A stretch of DNA of 64,000 nucleotides, from the NCBI RefSeq assembly GCF_026262505.1, contig NC_067203.1, forward strand, positions 7,812,001-7,876,000, given 5' to 3'. Source of the stretch: Trichomonas vaginalis G3 (lineage: Eukaryota; Parabasalia; Trichomonadida; Trichomonadidae). The position numbers were made by a program, and so were the translations under genes. How positions within the stretch are numbered: the stretch's first letter is position 1; every line of letters begins with the position of its first letter. This document shows positions 1 to 9,627 of the stretch, in pieces. Below the pieces are notes generated by a model. That model was not told where the DNA came from and did no database searches. It saw only the letters and a list, made by a program, of their open reading frames with translations.

Positions 1-1
1 T

Positions 2-1000
2 CGCTCAAACCAAATCCTTGCATATCATGAGCTTCACCAAGATGCTGTTACAGCCTTACAATTCCATCCTACAGAAAACATTCTAGCATCAGGCGGAAAA
101 GACAGATCAATTCATTTCTTCTCATTAGACACATTTACAGAAATAGAGCCAGTATTACAAAAGAATACAGCCGAAATAGCTTCCATTCGCTGGCATCCTA
201 AAGGTTCTACAGCTCTTTCTGTTTCAAAATCTTTATTAAATGTCGTCGGAGTCAATCCAAACCAAGTTTACGATAGATTCAAATACTCCCTTGGATCAGT
301 GTATGATACACAGATCGTAGGAGGCAATATTGTCATTGCTTCCGCGATGTCCAACCACATCTCATTAAATAGAGTCAAATTAGACACTTTACAGCCATAT
401 TCGCCCTATTCTAAAAAGTCTGTAGCCAGAAAGAGCGATGTTTCAAGCGTTTCTCCTTCGAAATCTCCAATTCGTAGATCTTCAACTCCAACGTCATTTA
501 AATGTGATGAAAATAAAGTATATGCAGAGTTCAGACGCGAGAGACCTGAATTTTGCACTCAAATGACAGAAAGAGGTTCAAGAATTGCAAGATTAGGAGA
601 TATGATCGAAGAAAGTGGTCTCGAACAGACAATTGAGACTGTCGCAAGCGGTGGAGACCTCCAGCCAGAGATGGCATCAATAATTTTGAGAAGACCGAAA
701 TCTATCAAATTAGAAAGCGCTGCTCCGGTCATGATCATCGCCAATAAACTGTTTGAGACACAACCTGACGTTGCGTTGACTCTGATTGACTCAATAATGA
801 CGACATTTGGAAAAATTACGTTTGCAACAATGAGAACTAATGGAGCTGATGCAAGTTTAGAGGAAAGAAAGGCTAGATGCGAAGAAATGCTCGATGCTTA
901 TAGACTTAATCTACCTGAAATTCAGAAATTATCTCAATTTAAGAATCCTTTGAAGAAAGCGGCTGATGACCTTCTCTTACAGTGGAGATCATTTAGCTAA
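2..1000 (+). CDS. KATNB1: katanin p80 regulatory subunit, C-terminal part (5' end outside window)
   Basis: The open frame runs in from the left edge and ends at the TAA at 998-1000 (332 residues visible). The first 60 or so residues are the end of a WD40 propeller (LASGGKDRSIHFFSLDT and a second IRWHP unit). A basic, Ser/Pro-rich linker follows. From about residue 178 to the end comes a helical domain (ERPEFCTQMTERGSRIARL ... LLLQWRSFS) that matches the con80 domain of katanin p80. In other eukaryotes that domain binds the p60 AAA ATPase and targets microtubule severing to centrosomes and basal bodies, which would suit a flagellate with many basal bodies. No start can be chosen because the N-terminus is missing. 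Family assignment is strong; the cellular role here is inferred. Confidence 0.85.
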   Translation, partial: RSNQILAYHELHQDAVTALQFHPTENILASGGKDRSIHFFSLDTFTEIEPVLQKNTAEIASIRWHPKGSTALSVSKSLLNVVGVNPNQVYDRFKYSLGSVYDTQIVGGNIVIASAMSNHISLNRVKLDTLQPYSPYSKKSVARKSDVSSVSPSKSPIRRSSTPTSFKCDENKVYAEFRRERPEFCTQMTERGSRIARLGDMIEESGLEQTIETVASGGDLQPEMASIILRRPKSIKLESAAPVMIIANKLFETQPDVALTLIDSIMTTFGKITFATMRTNGADASLEERKARCEEMLDAYRLNLPEIQKLSQFKNPLKKAADDLLLQWRSFS

Positions 1001-1453
1001 TTGATTTTTATCAGAGAATGAATTGTTTTAAGAAATATTTTGAAAATTATTCAATTTTTATTTTTGTTTTGGATATAAATACTATATTTGTTAAAGCATA
1101 TTTTTTCTATTGAACTCTTATTCTGATTTTATCAACTAAACTTGAAAAATTTATATTAATTTTTGAATTGAACTCAGTAATGCAAATATGGAATTAGTTC
1201 CTATGCATGCAATTTATGGGTTATTAAATCAAGGGCAAATCTAACATAATAAAAATGAAAATTATATTTAGATCGCATAAACTCTGATGCATCATTGATA
1301 AACTTCTTGTAATTTGTTGAAGAAACTAGAGTCTCAGAATTAAGCACATCAATGAAGTGTATTACCTTTAAAATCAGATGGAATTTCCAAAAAAAAAAAT
1401 TGAATGAAAAATAATCGTTGTTATGCTTTATTAACGTACAGTTCGTATAAAAA
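1001..1453. other. AT-rich spacer, nothing recognised
   Basis: About 450 bases between the katanin gene and the small GTPase gene. I see no conserved reading frame. A 115-residue minus-strand frame overlaps the start of the GTPase gene and has no family features. No TCAYT initiator is evident just before the ATG at 1454. Confidence 0.5.
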
Positions 1454-2002
1454 ATGTCTAAATCAGATGTTGCTGATGGACAGCCAATTCCCAAAGTCAA
1501 AATTGTTTCTTTAGGAGAAACTAGAGTCGGAAAAAGCTGCCTAATCAAAAGGTTCTGCGAAGGAAATCGATTTGTTACTCAATATATTCCAACTATTGGT
1601 ATAGATTATGGTGCAAGACAATTTACAGTCGATAATACTAGTTTTTATGTTCATTTCTGGGATATGTCAGGAGATGATTCATATTTTGAAGTTCGTAATG
1701 AATTTTATGGCGACACAGATGGATTTCTCTTGGTCTTTGATATGACTGCACGTGAGACATTTACTCAGTTGCCAAGATGGCTTGAAGAAGCCAAAAAATA
1801 CGGAGCTGATTTATCATGCATAGTACTTTGTGGAAATAAATGTGATGGTTCAAAGCTTGCTGTGTCTACGCAAGAAGCTGCTGATTTTGCAAAGAAAAAT
1901 GGAATGCCTTTCTTTGATACATCAGCCAAAAGCGGTAAAAACATCTCAGAAGCCTTTACTCAACTCTTTAGAACAGTTTTAGCCAAAATAAAGAGGAGAT
2001 AA
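1454..2002 (+). CDS. RBJ/DNAJC27-like small GTPase lacking a J domain
   Basis: The 182-residue Ras-superfamily GTPase has P-loop GETRVGKS (21-28), switch I TIGIDYG with Thr47, DxxG as DMSG (70-73), NKCD (128-131) and SAK (157-159). The TIGIDYG and EVRNEFYGDT segments match the RBJ (DNAJC27) family rather than ordinary Rabs. The position normally held by the catalytic Gln after DxxG is Asp74, so intrinsic hydrolysis may be altered. The protein ends in KIKRR with no cysteine, so it cannot be prenylated at the C-terminus. Animal RBJ also lacks a lipid anchor but carries a C-terminal DnaJ domain, which is absent here. The ATG at 1454 places the P-loop at the usual distance. Confidence 0.85.
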   Translation: MSKSDVADGQPIPKVKIVSLGETRVGKSCLIKRFCEGNRFVTQYIPTIGIDYGARQFTVDNTSFYVHFWDMSGDDSYFEVRNEFYGDTDGFLLVFDMTARETFTQLPRWLEEAKKYGADLSCIVLCGNKCDGSKLAVSTQEAADFAKKNGMPFFDTSAKSGKNISEAFTQLFRTVLAKIKRR

Positions 2003-2088
2003 GCTTATTTTCCATTCTTTTTGTAATCATGTTAAAACAAATATTTACCAAAACAATAGTATATAAACACAAATATTTACAAGAAAAT

Positions 2089-2964
2089 CTATATTAAAGT
2101 AGGAGTTTGAACAAGATTCAAGAAATCTAATTCTAAAAGGGACTGATCAACAATTGTTGTCCTCAAATCATTAGAAATTTCCCAGTTTTGCTTAGTACAT
2201 GCTTCATAAACCCTTTTCAATGCTGCAGCAACTACATAATGCTTTGTAAGTTCGTCGCCTTTGACTCCTTTGATATTTGCAACATCTAAGATCCATTTTG
2301 GTGCTGATCCGATAGAAATCAACGATAAAATAAAGGAAATGGCGGTTTTTAATGGTTTCTTAGATTTTGCCTGGTTTAAGCATTGTTTATTGGGTTTTGA
2401 AAGGGTAAATGAAGTTAACCTCTCAATAAGAGTATCCTGGGATGCGTAGGAATGAGGAACAACAAATTCTAATATTGCAAGTAAAAGAGAAGTGAGGGGA
2501 GTTGAAGCAGAGGGGTTAGCGATGAAGGACTGAGCAGGGAATTCACAAAACTGCTGAGAATTGTTATAAACTCTAAGAAAAGCCGTATCAAATGATGCAA
2601 TCCAATCAAATTCGAACTTTCCTTCCTCTTTTGTATCAAAATACGGAGCTATCTTACCACAGAACTCTGGAATCAATATGAAAGCATCCGAATAATACAT
2701 GTAGGAGATAGTTGGAATGAGATGATGCAGAAAAGTAAAGAATTGCTTACCCAAACAATTCTTAATGATAATATTGAAGAAAACTACAGCTGTTTGGACT
2801 GTATAAAATGGATATTTCTTGAGAGTATCTGCAATCAAGTCTTGTTGGCTGTAATTCTCTTTGATTGCAATGTAGATATGGTAGAATGGATATTTTCTTC
2901 CACTTTCTATCAAGAAAGCTGCTAAGTTTGGCTTGTTCTTCGAATTATTTATCTTTTCATAAAC
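2089..2964 (-). CDS. hypothetical helical C-terminal part in +1 frame after the 2957-4237 gene
   Basis: About 290 codons, rich in Leu, Ile and Phe, with an alpha-helical armadillo-like character (for example KKYPFYTVQTAVVFFNIII). It has no ATG near its beginning: the open frame starts inside the last codons of the upstream gene, and the first in-frame Met is about 90 residues in. The frame is +1 relative to that gene, and the two overlap only within 2957-2976. The simplest reading is a single protein of roughly 715 residues split by an indel, either an assembly error or a real mutation. Programmed frameshifting is a less likely alternative. No family recognised. Confidence 0.5.
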   Translation of the reverse strand, partial: VYEKINNSKNKPNLAAFLIESGRKYPFYHIYIAIKENYSQQDLIADTLKKYPFYTVQTAVVFFNIIIKNCLGKQFFTFLHHLIPTISYMYYSDAFILIPEFCGKIAPYFDTKEEGKFEFDWIASFDTAFLRVYNNSQQFCEFPAQSFIANPSASTPLTSLLLAILEFVVPHSYASQDTLIERLTSFTLSKPNKQCLNQAKSKKPLKTAISFILSLISIGSAPKWILDVANIKGVKGDELTKHYVVAAALKRVYEACTKQNWEISNDLRTTIVDQSLLELDFLNLVQTPTLI

Positions 2965-4237
2965 CAAACATGTTTGTCAATGGTTTTGGTATTGGCATGT
3001 TCATAGCCTTTATCTCTGCATCGTTATTAAGCGTATTATATTCGAGTTCTACGTCAATTTTGTTCAGATAAGTCAAATCTGATGGATGAACAAATCTTGA
3101 TTCCTTTGTAAATACATTAGTGATCTTTTCATCATTAAATTTATACAAAGGATCGAATTCTTGAAGACCGTCAATGTTGATCACGGGGAACTTATCGTTG
3201 TCACTTTTTTGTGCATTCAAATCGGTCAAAAGTTCCAAAGTTTCATTTGACATGAACTTATTCCTGGACTGAGCCTTCACTTCGAGTTTTTCCTTTCTCT
3301 TTTGCAAGGCTCTCCTATACGCTTCGGGATTATTCAACGTAGTTTGGCTCATTGAAACAGATGTAGAGAAAGAATCGGAATCTTCATGGTGACGCATGTA
3401 TTTACGACTTTGCCTGATATCAGTAGTCAGTCTACCTGATTGAGATACCATTTGAGTAAGAGTTTCTTCGTTAAATTCTAATTGTTGATTTTGATCGGAA
3501 TTTCCTGCAATAGGAACATCAGATGTCTCGTTCAATACATCAAGAAAGGCATTTCCGATGTAAGGAACGTCTGTAACGTTAAGTGTAACCTGTTTTATTT
3601 CTTCTTTTACGATTGGTTTCGAAAGTATTGAAATAAGAGCAAGTCTGGCTGAATCTGATTTGCTAAACATGAGTATATGATGTACTTCATCGTCAATAAC
3701 ATCTACTTTCGTGCAATCTTCGAATTGAATGATTGCTTTTAAAGTTTTATCACGTGGATGCGAAATAATAGTCTTAGAGTGAGCTGATACCTGTAATTCT
3801 GTATTTGATAATGATATTTTTGCTACTGTTGGCTTTCCATCGAGAGTTACTTTGCATTTTCCTTGATAGATCTCTAAAGAGTAGTTGGTGAATGCTTCTT
3901 TGGCTTTAAGGAAATGGCCAAGTAGTTCTTCCATAACTTCGTTATGTTTTGACTTGACTTTGATGTGTTGAGCTTTCATATAACCTGTTGGTTGCAAAAA
4001 GAGAGTCGTATGTTGTCCAATATGCTTTAGATTTGCATTCCAGTGTGGGATGAAGATTTCAATATTTGCTGTATCCTTAGCTGGATTAATAAATGAAATA
4101 AAAGCGCCATTTACTTGCACAATTCTCTTAATAGAAGGATTATCACCAACTGTAACAGAAACTTTCTTGCTAAAGCATAGTTTGATTAATGGGTTGTCTA
4201 TAACTTCTTCCTTTTCTTTCTTCTTCTTTTCCTCCAT
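2957..4237 (-). CDS. conserved-looking hypothetical protein, 426 residues
   Basis: The ATG at 4237-4235 lies eight bases after an initiator (TCACTT), which fixes the start. The protein begins with a Lys/Glu-rich stretch (MEEKKKKEKEEV). A region of predominantly beta character follows (about residues 15-225, many short hydrophobic strands such as KCKVTLDGKPTVAKISLSN), then a disordered Ser/Gln-rich stretch and a basic helix near 310-335. I recognise no family. It ends at a TGA that the next reading frame (2089-2964) overlaps, so this may be only the N-terminal part of a longer protein. Confidence 0.6.
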   Translation of the reverse strand: MEEKKKKEKEEVIDNPLIKLCFSKKVSVTVGDNPSIKRIVQVNGAFISFINPAKDTANIEIFIPHWNANLKHIGQHTTLFLQPTGYMKAQHIKVKSKHNEVMEELLGHFLKAKEAFTNYSLEIYQGKCKVTLDGKPTVAKISLSNTELQVSAHSKTIISHPRDKTLKAIIQFEDCTKVDVIDDEVHHILMFSKSDSARLALISILSKPIVKEEIKQVTLNVTDVPYIGNAFLDVLNETSDVPIAGNSDQNQQLEFNEETLTQMVSQSGRLTTDIRQSRKYMRHHEDSDSFSTSVSMSQTTLNNPEAYRRALQKRKEKLEVKAQSRNKFMSNETLELLTDLNAQKSDNDKFPVINIDGLQEFDPLYKFNDEKITNVFTKESRFVHPSDLTYLNKIDVELEYNTLNNDAEIKAMNMPIPKPLTNMFGL

Positions 4238-4241
4238 TGAA

Positions 4242-4247
4242 AAGTGA
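4242..4247 (-). promoter_or_regulatory. initiator TCACTT for the 2957-4237 gene
   Basis: On the minus strand TCACTT lies just before the ATG. It matches the trichomonad initiator TCA(+1)Y(T/A), with A+1 at 4245 and a leader of about 8 nt. The motif is known from T. vaginalis genes; use at this locus is inferred. Confidence 0.65.
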
Positions 4248-4358
4248 CAAAATCCGATTTTTGATTTTTTTTTGAGATTTTTTAACTTATATCGGCGTGT
4301 AGCACCACTCTGGAACCGAAGAATTTTTAACTTTTTAATTATTAACAGTAGGCATTAA

Positions 4359-5835
4359 TCCGAATAAACTATAATTTAGAATATGACACTTTTTTGGAAT
4401 TGGAATAACTGAGTTTATCCATATTGCCGATATAGGGTCGAAAAGTGACAATAATGGAATAATTGAATTAGAATAGGGTTTGCTAGTAAATTAGGAATTG
4501 GAATTTGGGATTTTGAATTAGAATATAATAAAATCACACATGTTTTTCTTAATAATAAGATTGAATATTTACTCGCGAATATGACAAAAAAGTGACAATA
4601 ATGGAATTAATCATGAATCAGGAATCGGTTTGAATTTGGAATTGCGTATAAAGTTTACTTTATCCGAATCAAAAATTCTTGTCATCAGAATTAAATTGAT
4701 GCTTCTGGAATAGGAATCAACAACATAGAAAATATTGTTGAAGATATAGATATGTAAGATATATTGCTGATATAAATAAATAAAAGATATATGGTTGTGT
4801 GTGCTGGTGGAAAATAATGTGTTAAAGAAAAATCTGAACGATTTTTTTATTATCAATTTCGCCTCGAAAAAGTGACAAAATTATCATTTTCGTCAGGCAT
4901 CATTATTATTGAATTATAATTCTATTTCTATTAATCTAAGTGCAATATTCTCATACACAACTTTATTTAATAGCTCCTCATGCATAATATTATTCAATCT
5001 CTAACTTCAAATTATTTCATTTTTTGTGTATTTTGAGTCAATTTTTTTAGCGAAGTCAAAATCCTAAACTCGAACTAATCAATTTATTAACACCAAAATT
5101 TCCTAATATATGCATTGTAATGCAATCTCATTAATTTGTCTTTTTAGAATGACCGTGAATTTTTTTTTTTACTTTATCACAGATTAGAAAGATTGGCATC
5201 TCAGACCAGAGAAAAACTATGATATATTGATAATATGTCTTGAATGTGTTATATCATATGCAGTATTTATATTGATATTAGGGTTATGTGTATAGTTATA
5301 TTGAGAATATGTTAATTTTTGCATGCCAATTCATTGATGCAGATGAATCCATAACAACTCTGAATAGGCAAAACATAGTAATATATACTACTATAGTAGT
5401 GTGTATAATATATGTATTACTAAGTATAAATTGACATTAGTCATATTTATGGTGACATTTTTTCACACTTTTCATTCATAAATTATTTCACACTACAATA
5501 TTATTAACAATTAGCATTCTAATTTATATACACCTTATATATACCTTATATAAATCATCATAGTAATATAACCATATAGTACATATCTAGAATTTATGAT
5601 CATTTTTTGTCATATTCGCGAGTAAATATTCAATCTTATTATTAAGAAAAACATGTGTGATTTTATTATATTCTAATTCAAAATCCCAAATTCCAATTCC
5701 TAATTTACTAGCAAACCCTATTCTAATTCAATTATTCCATTATTGTCACTTTTCGACCCTATATCGGCAATATGGATAAACTCAGTTATTCCAATTCCAA
5801 AAAAGTGTCATATTCTAAATTATAGTTTATTCGGA
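4359..5835. mobile_element. TTAA-flanked non-coding element with 233-bp inverted ends
   Basis: It is bounded by TTAA at 4355-4358 and 5836-5839. The first 233 bases (4359-4591) and the last 233 (5603-5835) appear to be perfect inverted copies, beginning TCCGAATAAACTATAATTTA. The 1.0-kb middle has no credible reading frame. Perfect long arms imply a recent origin or homogenisation. TTAA target duplications are known for the piggyBac and Kolobok superfamilies. No transposase is present, so the superfamily is an inference. Confidence 0.8.
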
Positions 5836-5839
5836 TTAA

Positions 5840-6079
5840 GGCTTCACTAACATGACAAAAACTAAAGTCTCTTGAGATATATATTCTATGATGTATATCA
5901 ATGCTATATTTATCATTATTTTTAATTTTTATTGACCCACCCAAAAAAAGCCTTCTTCCACTAACATGAGTTATAACGTGCTTTTTCTGAAAATGATAGA
6001 CTAGTATTAATATATATTGTAGAGCATATTTTTCATCTTTTTTAAAATTTTGAATATTTTTTGTCATGTTAGTGAAACC
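5840..6079. mobile_element. 240-bp TTAA-flanked MITE
   Basis: It lies between TTAA at 5836-5839 (shared with the previous element) and TTAA at 6080-6083. The ends are inverted: GGCTTCACTAACATGACAAA on the left and its complement with one change on the right. A partial internal copy of the end motif (CCACTAACATGA) occurs near 5960. No coding capacity. Confidence 0.75.
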
Positions 6080-6083
6080 TTAA

Positions 6084-7118
6084 GGGTGCACACGAGAGGA
6101 TCATGTAAACTTCAGAATTTAGAACCTTATTTTTAGGCATTATCTTGGCTACCTATTTAGGCTCGAAAAGCAAAAAATATCAAAAAATACAACTTGAGTC
6201 CATTATGACCCTTTCATGGAGGTAGTTTTTCTCCGCTAGTATTTTCCCTTTGAATCTCTTTACAATTCGAAATCAAATTCAAAACTCAGTAGAAGAAAGG
6301 AAGAATCGACTTACTACGGTTGTAATACGAATAAATACATATATTTAATTATTTTTATTTACATAATAATTGTTTGAAGCTCATATTCCATCAAATTTTT
6401 AAATAAAAACATTAAAATGTTGAAAAATTTTCATATATTTTAATAGGGTTTTGGCAGTTTATTGAGGAATTACTACATACATAGTCGAACTGAACTTGAT
6501 ATTTTGAAATTTAAATTATTTATCAAAATTAAAATTTAACTTGAAATTTATAATTATTTAGTCATATTTTGCATAATTCTAAGTAGATTTTGTAAAAAAT
6601 CAAGAAAGAAAAATTTTAACGTGCTTTATTTTTTCTTTTTTATAATAATACATATTATTATATAATTAACATATTCATAATGTTTCCCCCTTTCAAAAAT
6701 ATAATCCTCCTCCTCTCAAATAAACGTACATACGGGTGGCCTCTTTTTTCAAAAAATTAAAATTTGAAATTTTGGGCTCAAATATTAGAGATTTTTTCAA
6801 CCTTCAACGATATATGTTGTCTATATCAGACCTCCTTTCTTTTTGATACTTAACATTGTTCCTAAATCTTAGCCGTTAAGGCTGTTCTGAAAATATTTTT
6901 TTTTCGAAAAAATTCGAAAAAAATTCTTAAAATTCAAAAATCCCTTAATTCCTGAGGATTTTGTGAAAAAGTTTTTACATGAACATGTGTATATTATATG
7001 AAGTATATTGATAAGGTAAAAATCAAATTTTATTCATCGAGAAAATAAGCTAACGAATCCCTCAAAATTGAGAGGGTAATCCTCCTCCTCTCAAATAAAC
7101 GTACATACGGGTGCACCC
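6084..7118. mobile_element. TTAA-flanked element with GGGTGCAC ends
   Basis: It lies between TTAA at 6080-6083 and 7119-7122. Both ends read GGGTGCAC going inward. A segment of about 33 bp that includes CAAATAAACGTACATACGGG occurs twice (around 6706-6740 and 7078-7112), which suggests internal duplication or an older element end. No reading frame of interest. The GGGTGCAC terminus recurs in elements at 38837-39898 and 54903-55024. Confidence 0.65.
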
Positions 7119-7337
7119 TTAATACCTACTGTTAATAATTAAAAAGTTGATTTTCTAAAACTCCAATGTGTGAAGTAAAAAAGCTTTCTGAATTTACTAT
7201 TTTCACATCCTAATTTTGGTCATTTTTGAATTGTCACAATTGTTTAGGCAAACAAGTGGTAAAGTTAAAATATTTTTTTATGGAAGATACAATGCATCCA
7301 TTTTAATATAATGGTGCAAAGGTATTGTTGTATATTG

Positions 7338-7513
7338 ATAGCTTTACAAAAACTTACTACGTGAAGAGGCATAGAAAATAAAACCTTAAACAAGAAATTT
7401 GAGAGATTAATGAGTAAAAATTTATTAAAATAAAATAAAATAATAATAAAAATAACTTTACCTTTTGCAAAGATGGTTGAGAGATAATAACTAAATATAT
7501 CAAGAAATTATAA
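7338..7513 (-). pseudogene. detached 3' flank of an ankyrin gene
   Basis: On the minus strand this segment matches the sequence after the stop of the ankyrin locus at 35136-36319 (about 36305-36470), including TTCTTGATATATTTgGTTATT and the later TTTATTTTCTATGCCTCTTC. No ankyrin coding sequence is attached. It is a solo remnant of a lost or rearranged copy, oriented opposite to the 36-kb copy. Confidence 0.65.
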
Positions 7514-8362
7514 TGGTCACGGAAATAAATTCTGTAGTGTCATCAAAAATTAAAGGGTGCTTTTTAAGGGGGAGATGTAAACTATTGAAAATCCGACCAA
7601 ACGCCGATCCTATTTTTGTGACTCTCAATTCCTTAACGTCTGTTCAGAAAAAAAATATACGTTTAGATATATTTGAATGGTTTACTTTTAAGGTATAGAA
7701 AATCCAATTCCAAGATAGTATTATGTAATGATTCTGTAATGAGAATCTAGTTTTGTTGGAAACAGAAATTCATCAAAAGTGACAGCTCAGAAAAGCTAAA
7801 ATATTGAATTTTTGGAACTTTTGATAGAGCACGTTTTTAAATATTAATTAAAGTAAATGTATATTTTGTAATGATTCTTTTTAATAAAAAAAATAAAATT
7901 TTGAAGAAGAACACAAAATCTTCTGAAAAATAATATCACATAAACTCATATTATTTTCTAATATATAACTATTTTATATAAAAATCAAATTCAATGATCT
8001 TAAAAGCGAAGGATAAACCTCAAAATTTACGAATATAATGAGTGGGAATATAATGCTTATCTATCATAAAACTATATGAAATATTAATTTTTGCTTTACG
8101 CCTAATTTTTGACGACAATTAGCAAAAAATGTTAAATGTTAACACTCAGTCCATTTGAATATGAAAAATAAAATTGACTTTGATTAAATGTTTTTATTTA
8201 TCATGCAATTCTTCTTGCGACCAAAGATTTGAATAAAATTTCAAAAAATAAGATAGCTTAAAAAATAATATACGGTAGTGTTTACTAATAGATGAATAGT
8301 ATATAAATTCTATTAAAATGGATTTGATCCAAAAAAATATAAAACCAAAAATAATTGTTATA

Positions 8363-9627
8363 CCCAGATTTTCCTTACTTTTACCACCCCTCTAAAGCTG
8401 GGGACACCGCCTATCGTTTGGAGTAGCTATTAAATAGACCCACCAAGGGTATTTTTCGAACTGCCGGTGTAGTGGAAACATCCTACATAATGATTCATTA
8501 TGCCAAGGTTTGATTCCCATTTAGCCAATTTTTTTCTTTTTTGGATCATGAATTTTTTTTTGGGTCACTATAAGATTTGTTTCATGTTCTAAATCTGCTG
8601 CATATGTAATCTATTTTTATTTACCTATTTTTTAAAAATCTATTGGATTGCCAAATTTGAATATATTTAAAATCATAAAAATCCAAAAAACTATAAATAT
8701 ATGTTTTATGCATAGTGCCGATACTCAAATATCAGATTACTTAGATCCATGAATAATATCCGAATTTTTTTTCTTAAAATTAAACTTCAAAACTTCTTGC
8801 AATCTTATTCTTAATCAATTGTAAATTTTTAAAACCATTTTTTAAAATAATTTTGCGTAAATTTTATTCTCATGTTGTTTTAATCGAAAATTGATACATT
8901 TTCAAAAAAATAATATTGACTTATGAAATTCATTTTTAAGGTGAAATAGTATTGTTTTTATTAAAGTATATGAATAATATATAAAAAATTAATGAATAAT
9001 ATAAGCAGATTTTTAGTTTACAAAACAAATATGAGCAATGCAATTTCAAACTTTTGCTGGCAATTTCGATATTGCTCAAGTTTGTAGTATTTGTGATACC
9101 TATAACATCGGCTTAATCAAAATTCGATTTTTCTTATGAGTTATTGAGAAAATTTGATTGCAATGAGAAGGATTTCGACGTTTTTGATAAACTAAGAGCT
9201 GAGCTTTAGGGGTTCAGTTCATTTATGGCTGTAGTTTGATGCGTAGATCTCTTTTTTATTGTAAATTCTTTCAGCATGGAGATCGAGAATGAATCTTTTG
9301 AGAACTTTATGAGTTTTTACACCCGTAAAGAGGTCCTTCGAGGAAAGATAGTCCAGACTACATGAAGATGTGGGTTAACAAAAAAAATCCGATGGTTTCC
9401 CCATATTCATGTAGATCTTCGAAAAAATGAGCACCAAAAAAGCCAAAAAAATAGGCTTTTTATTGGATTTGTACACTAGATCAATAATCTATTTAGGATC
9501 TGACACTCTTTTTAGCCAGAGATATGAGGTCCTTTCTAGGAAAACGATCTATTCATCCATAAAAAAAATGAATTATCGTTTTCCCCAGAAATTACATGGG
9601 GAGTGGTAAAAGTAAGGAAAATCTGGG
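8363..9627. mobile_element. TA-flanked element with 25-bp TIRs, mariner-like size, non-coding
   Basis: Perfect 25-bp terminal inverted repeats (start CCCAGATTTTCCTTACTTTT) at 8363-8387 and 9603-9627, each directly flanked by TA. The 1,265-bp length and TA target suit Tc1/mariner. T. vaginalis is known to carry a mariner of about 1.3 kb (Tvmar1), but I do not recall its end sequence well enough to match it. No transposase-length frame exists. It was inserted in the loop of the foldback. Confidence 0.7.
8461..8527 (+). other. tRNA-like (pol III box) segment inside the TA element
   Basis: GGTGTAGTGGAAACAT resembles a tRNA A box/D arm. CATAATGATTCATTATG can form a 5-bp stem with a 7-base loop. 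GGTTTGATTCCC resembles a B box. The acceptor and T stems do not pair, so it is not a functional tRNA. It could be a decayed tRNA-derived module or coincidence. Confidence 0.25.

Larger units (their letters stand above)
4329..7148. repeat. split 30-bp palindrome arms flanking three TTAA elements
   Basis: 4329-4358 and 7119-7148 are inverted copies (29 of 30 bases), each ending in TTAA on its inner side. With everything between removed and one TTAA kept, the two arms form a near-perfect palindrome centred on TTAA (AGTAGG.aTTAAtaCCTACT). This reads as a palindromic target into which three elements were inserted in series. Confidence 0.75.

Noticed and set aside
9427-9609. Small reading frame inside the 8363-9627 TIR element as a transposase remnant
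   Set aside because: Only 60 codons, no mariner-like motif, and it overlaps the right TIR.
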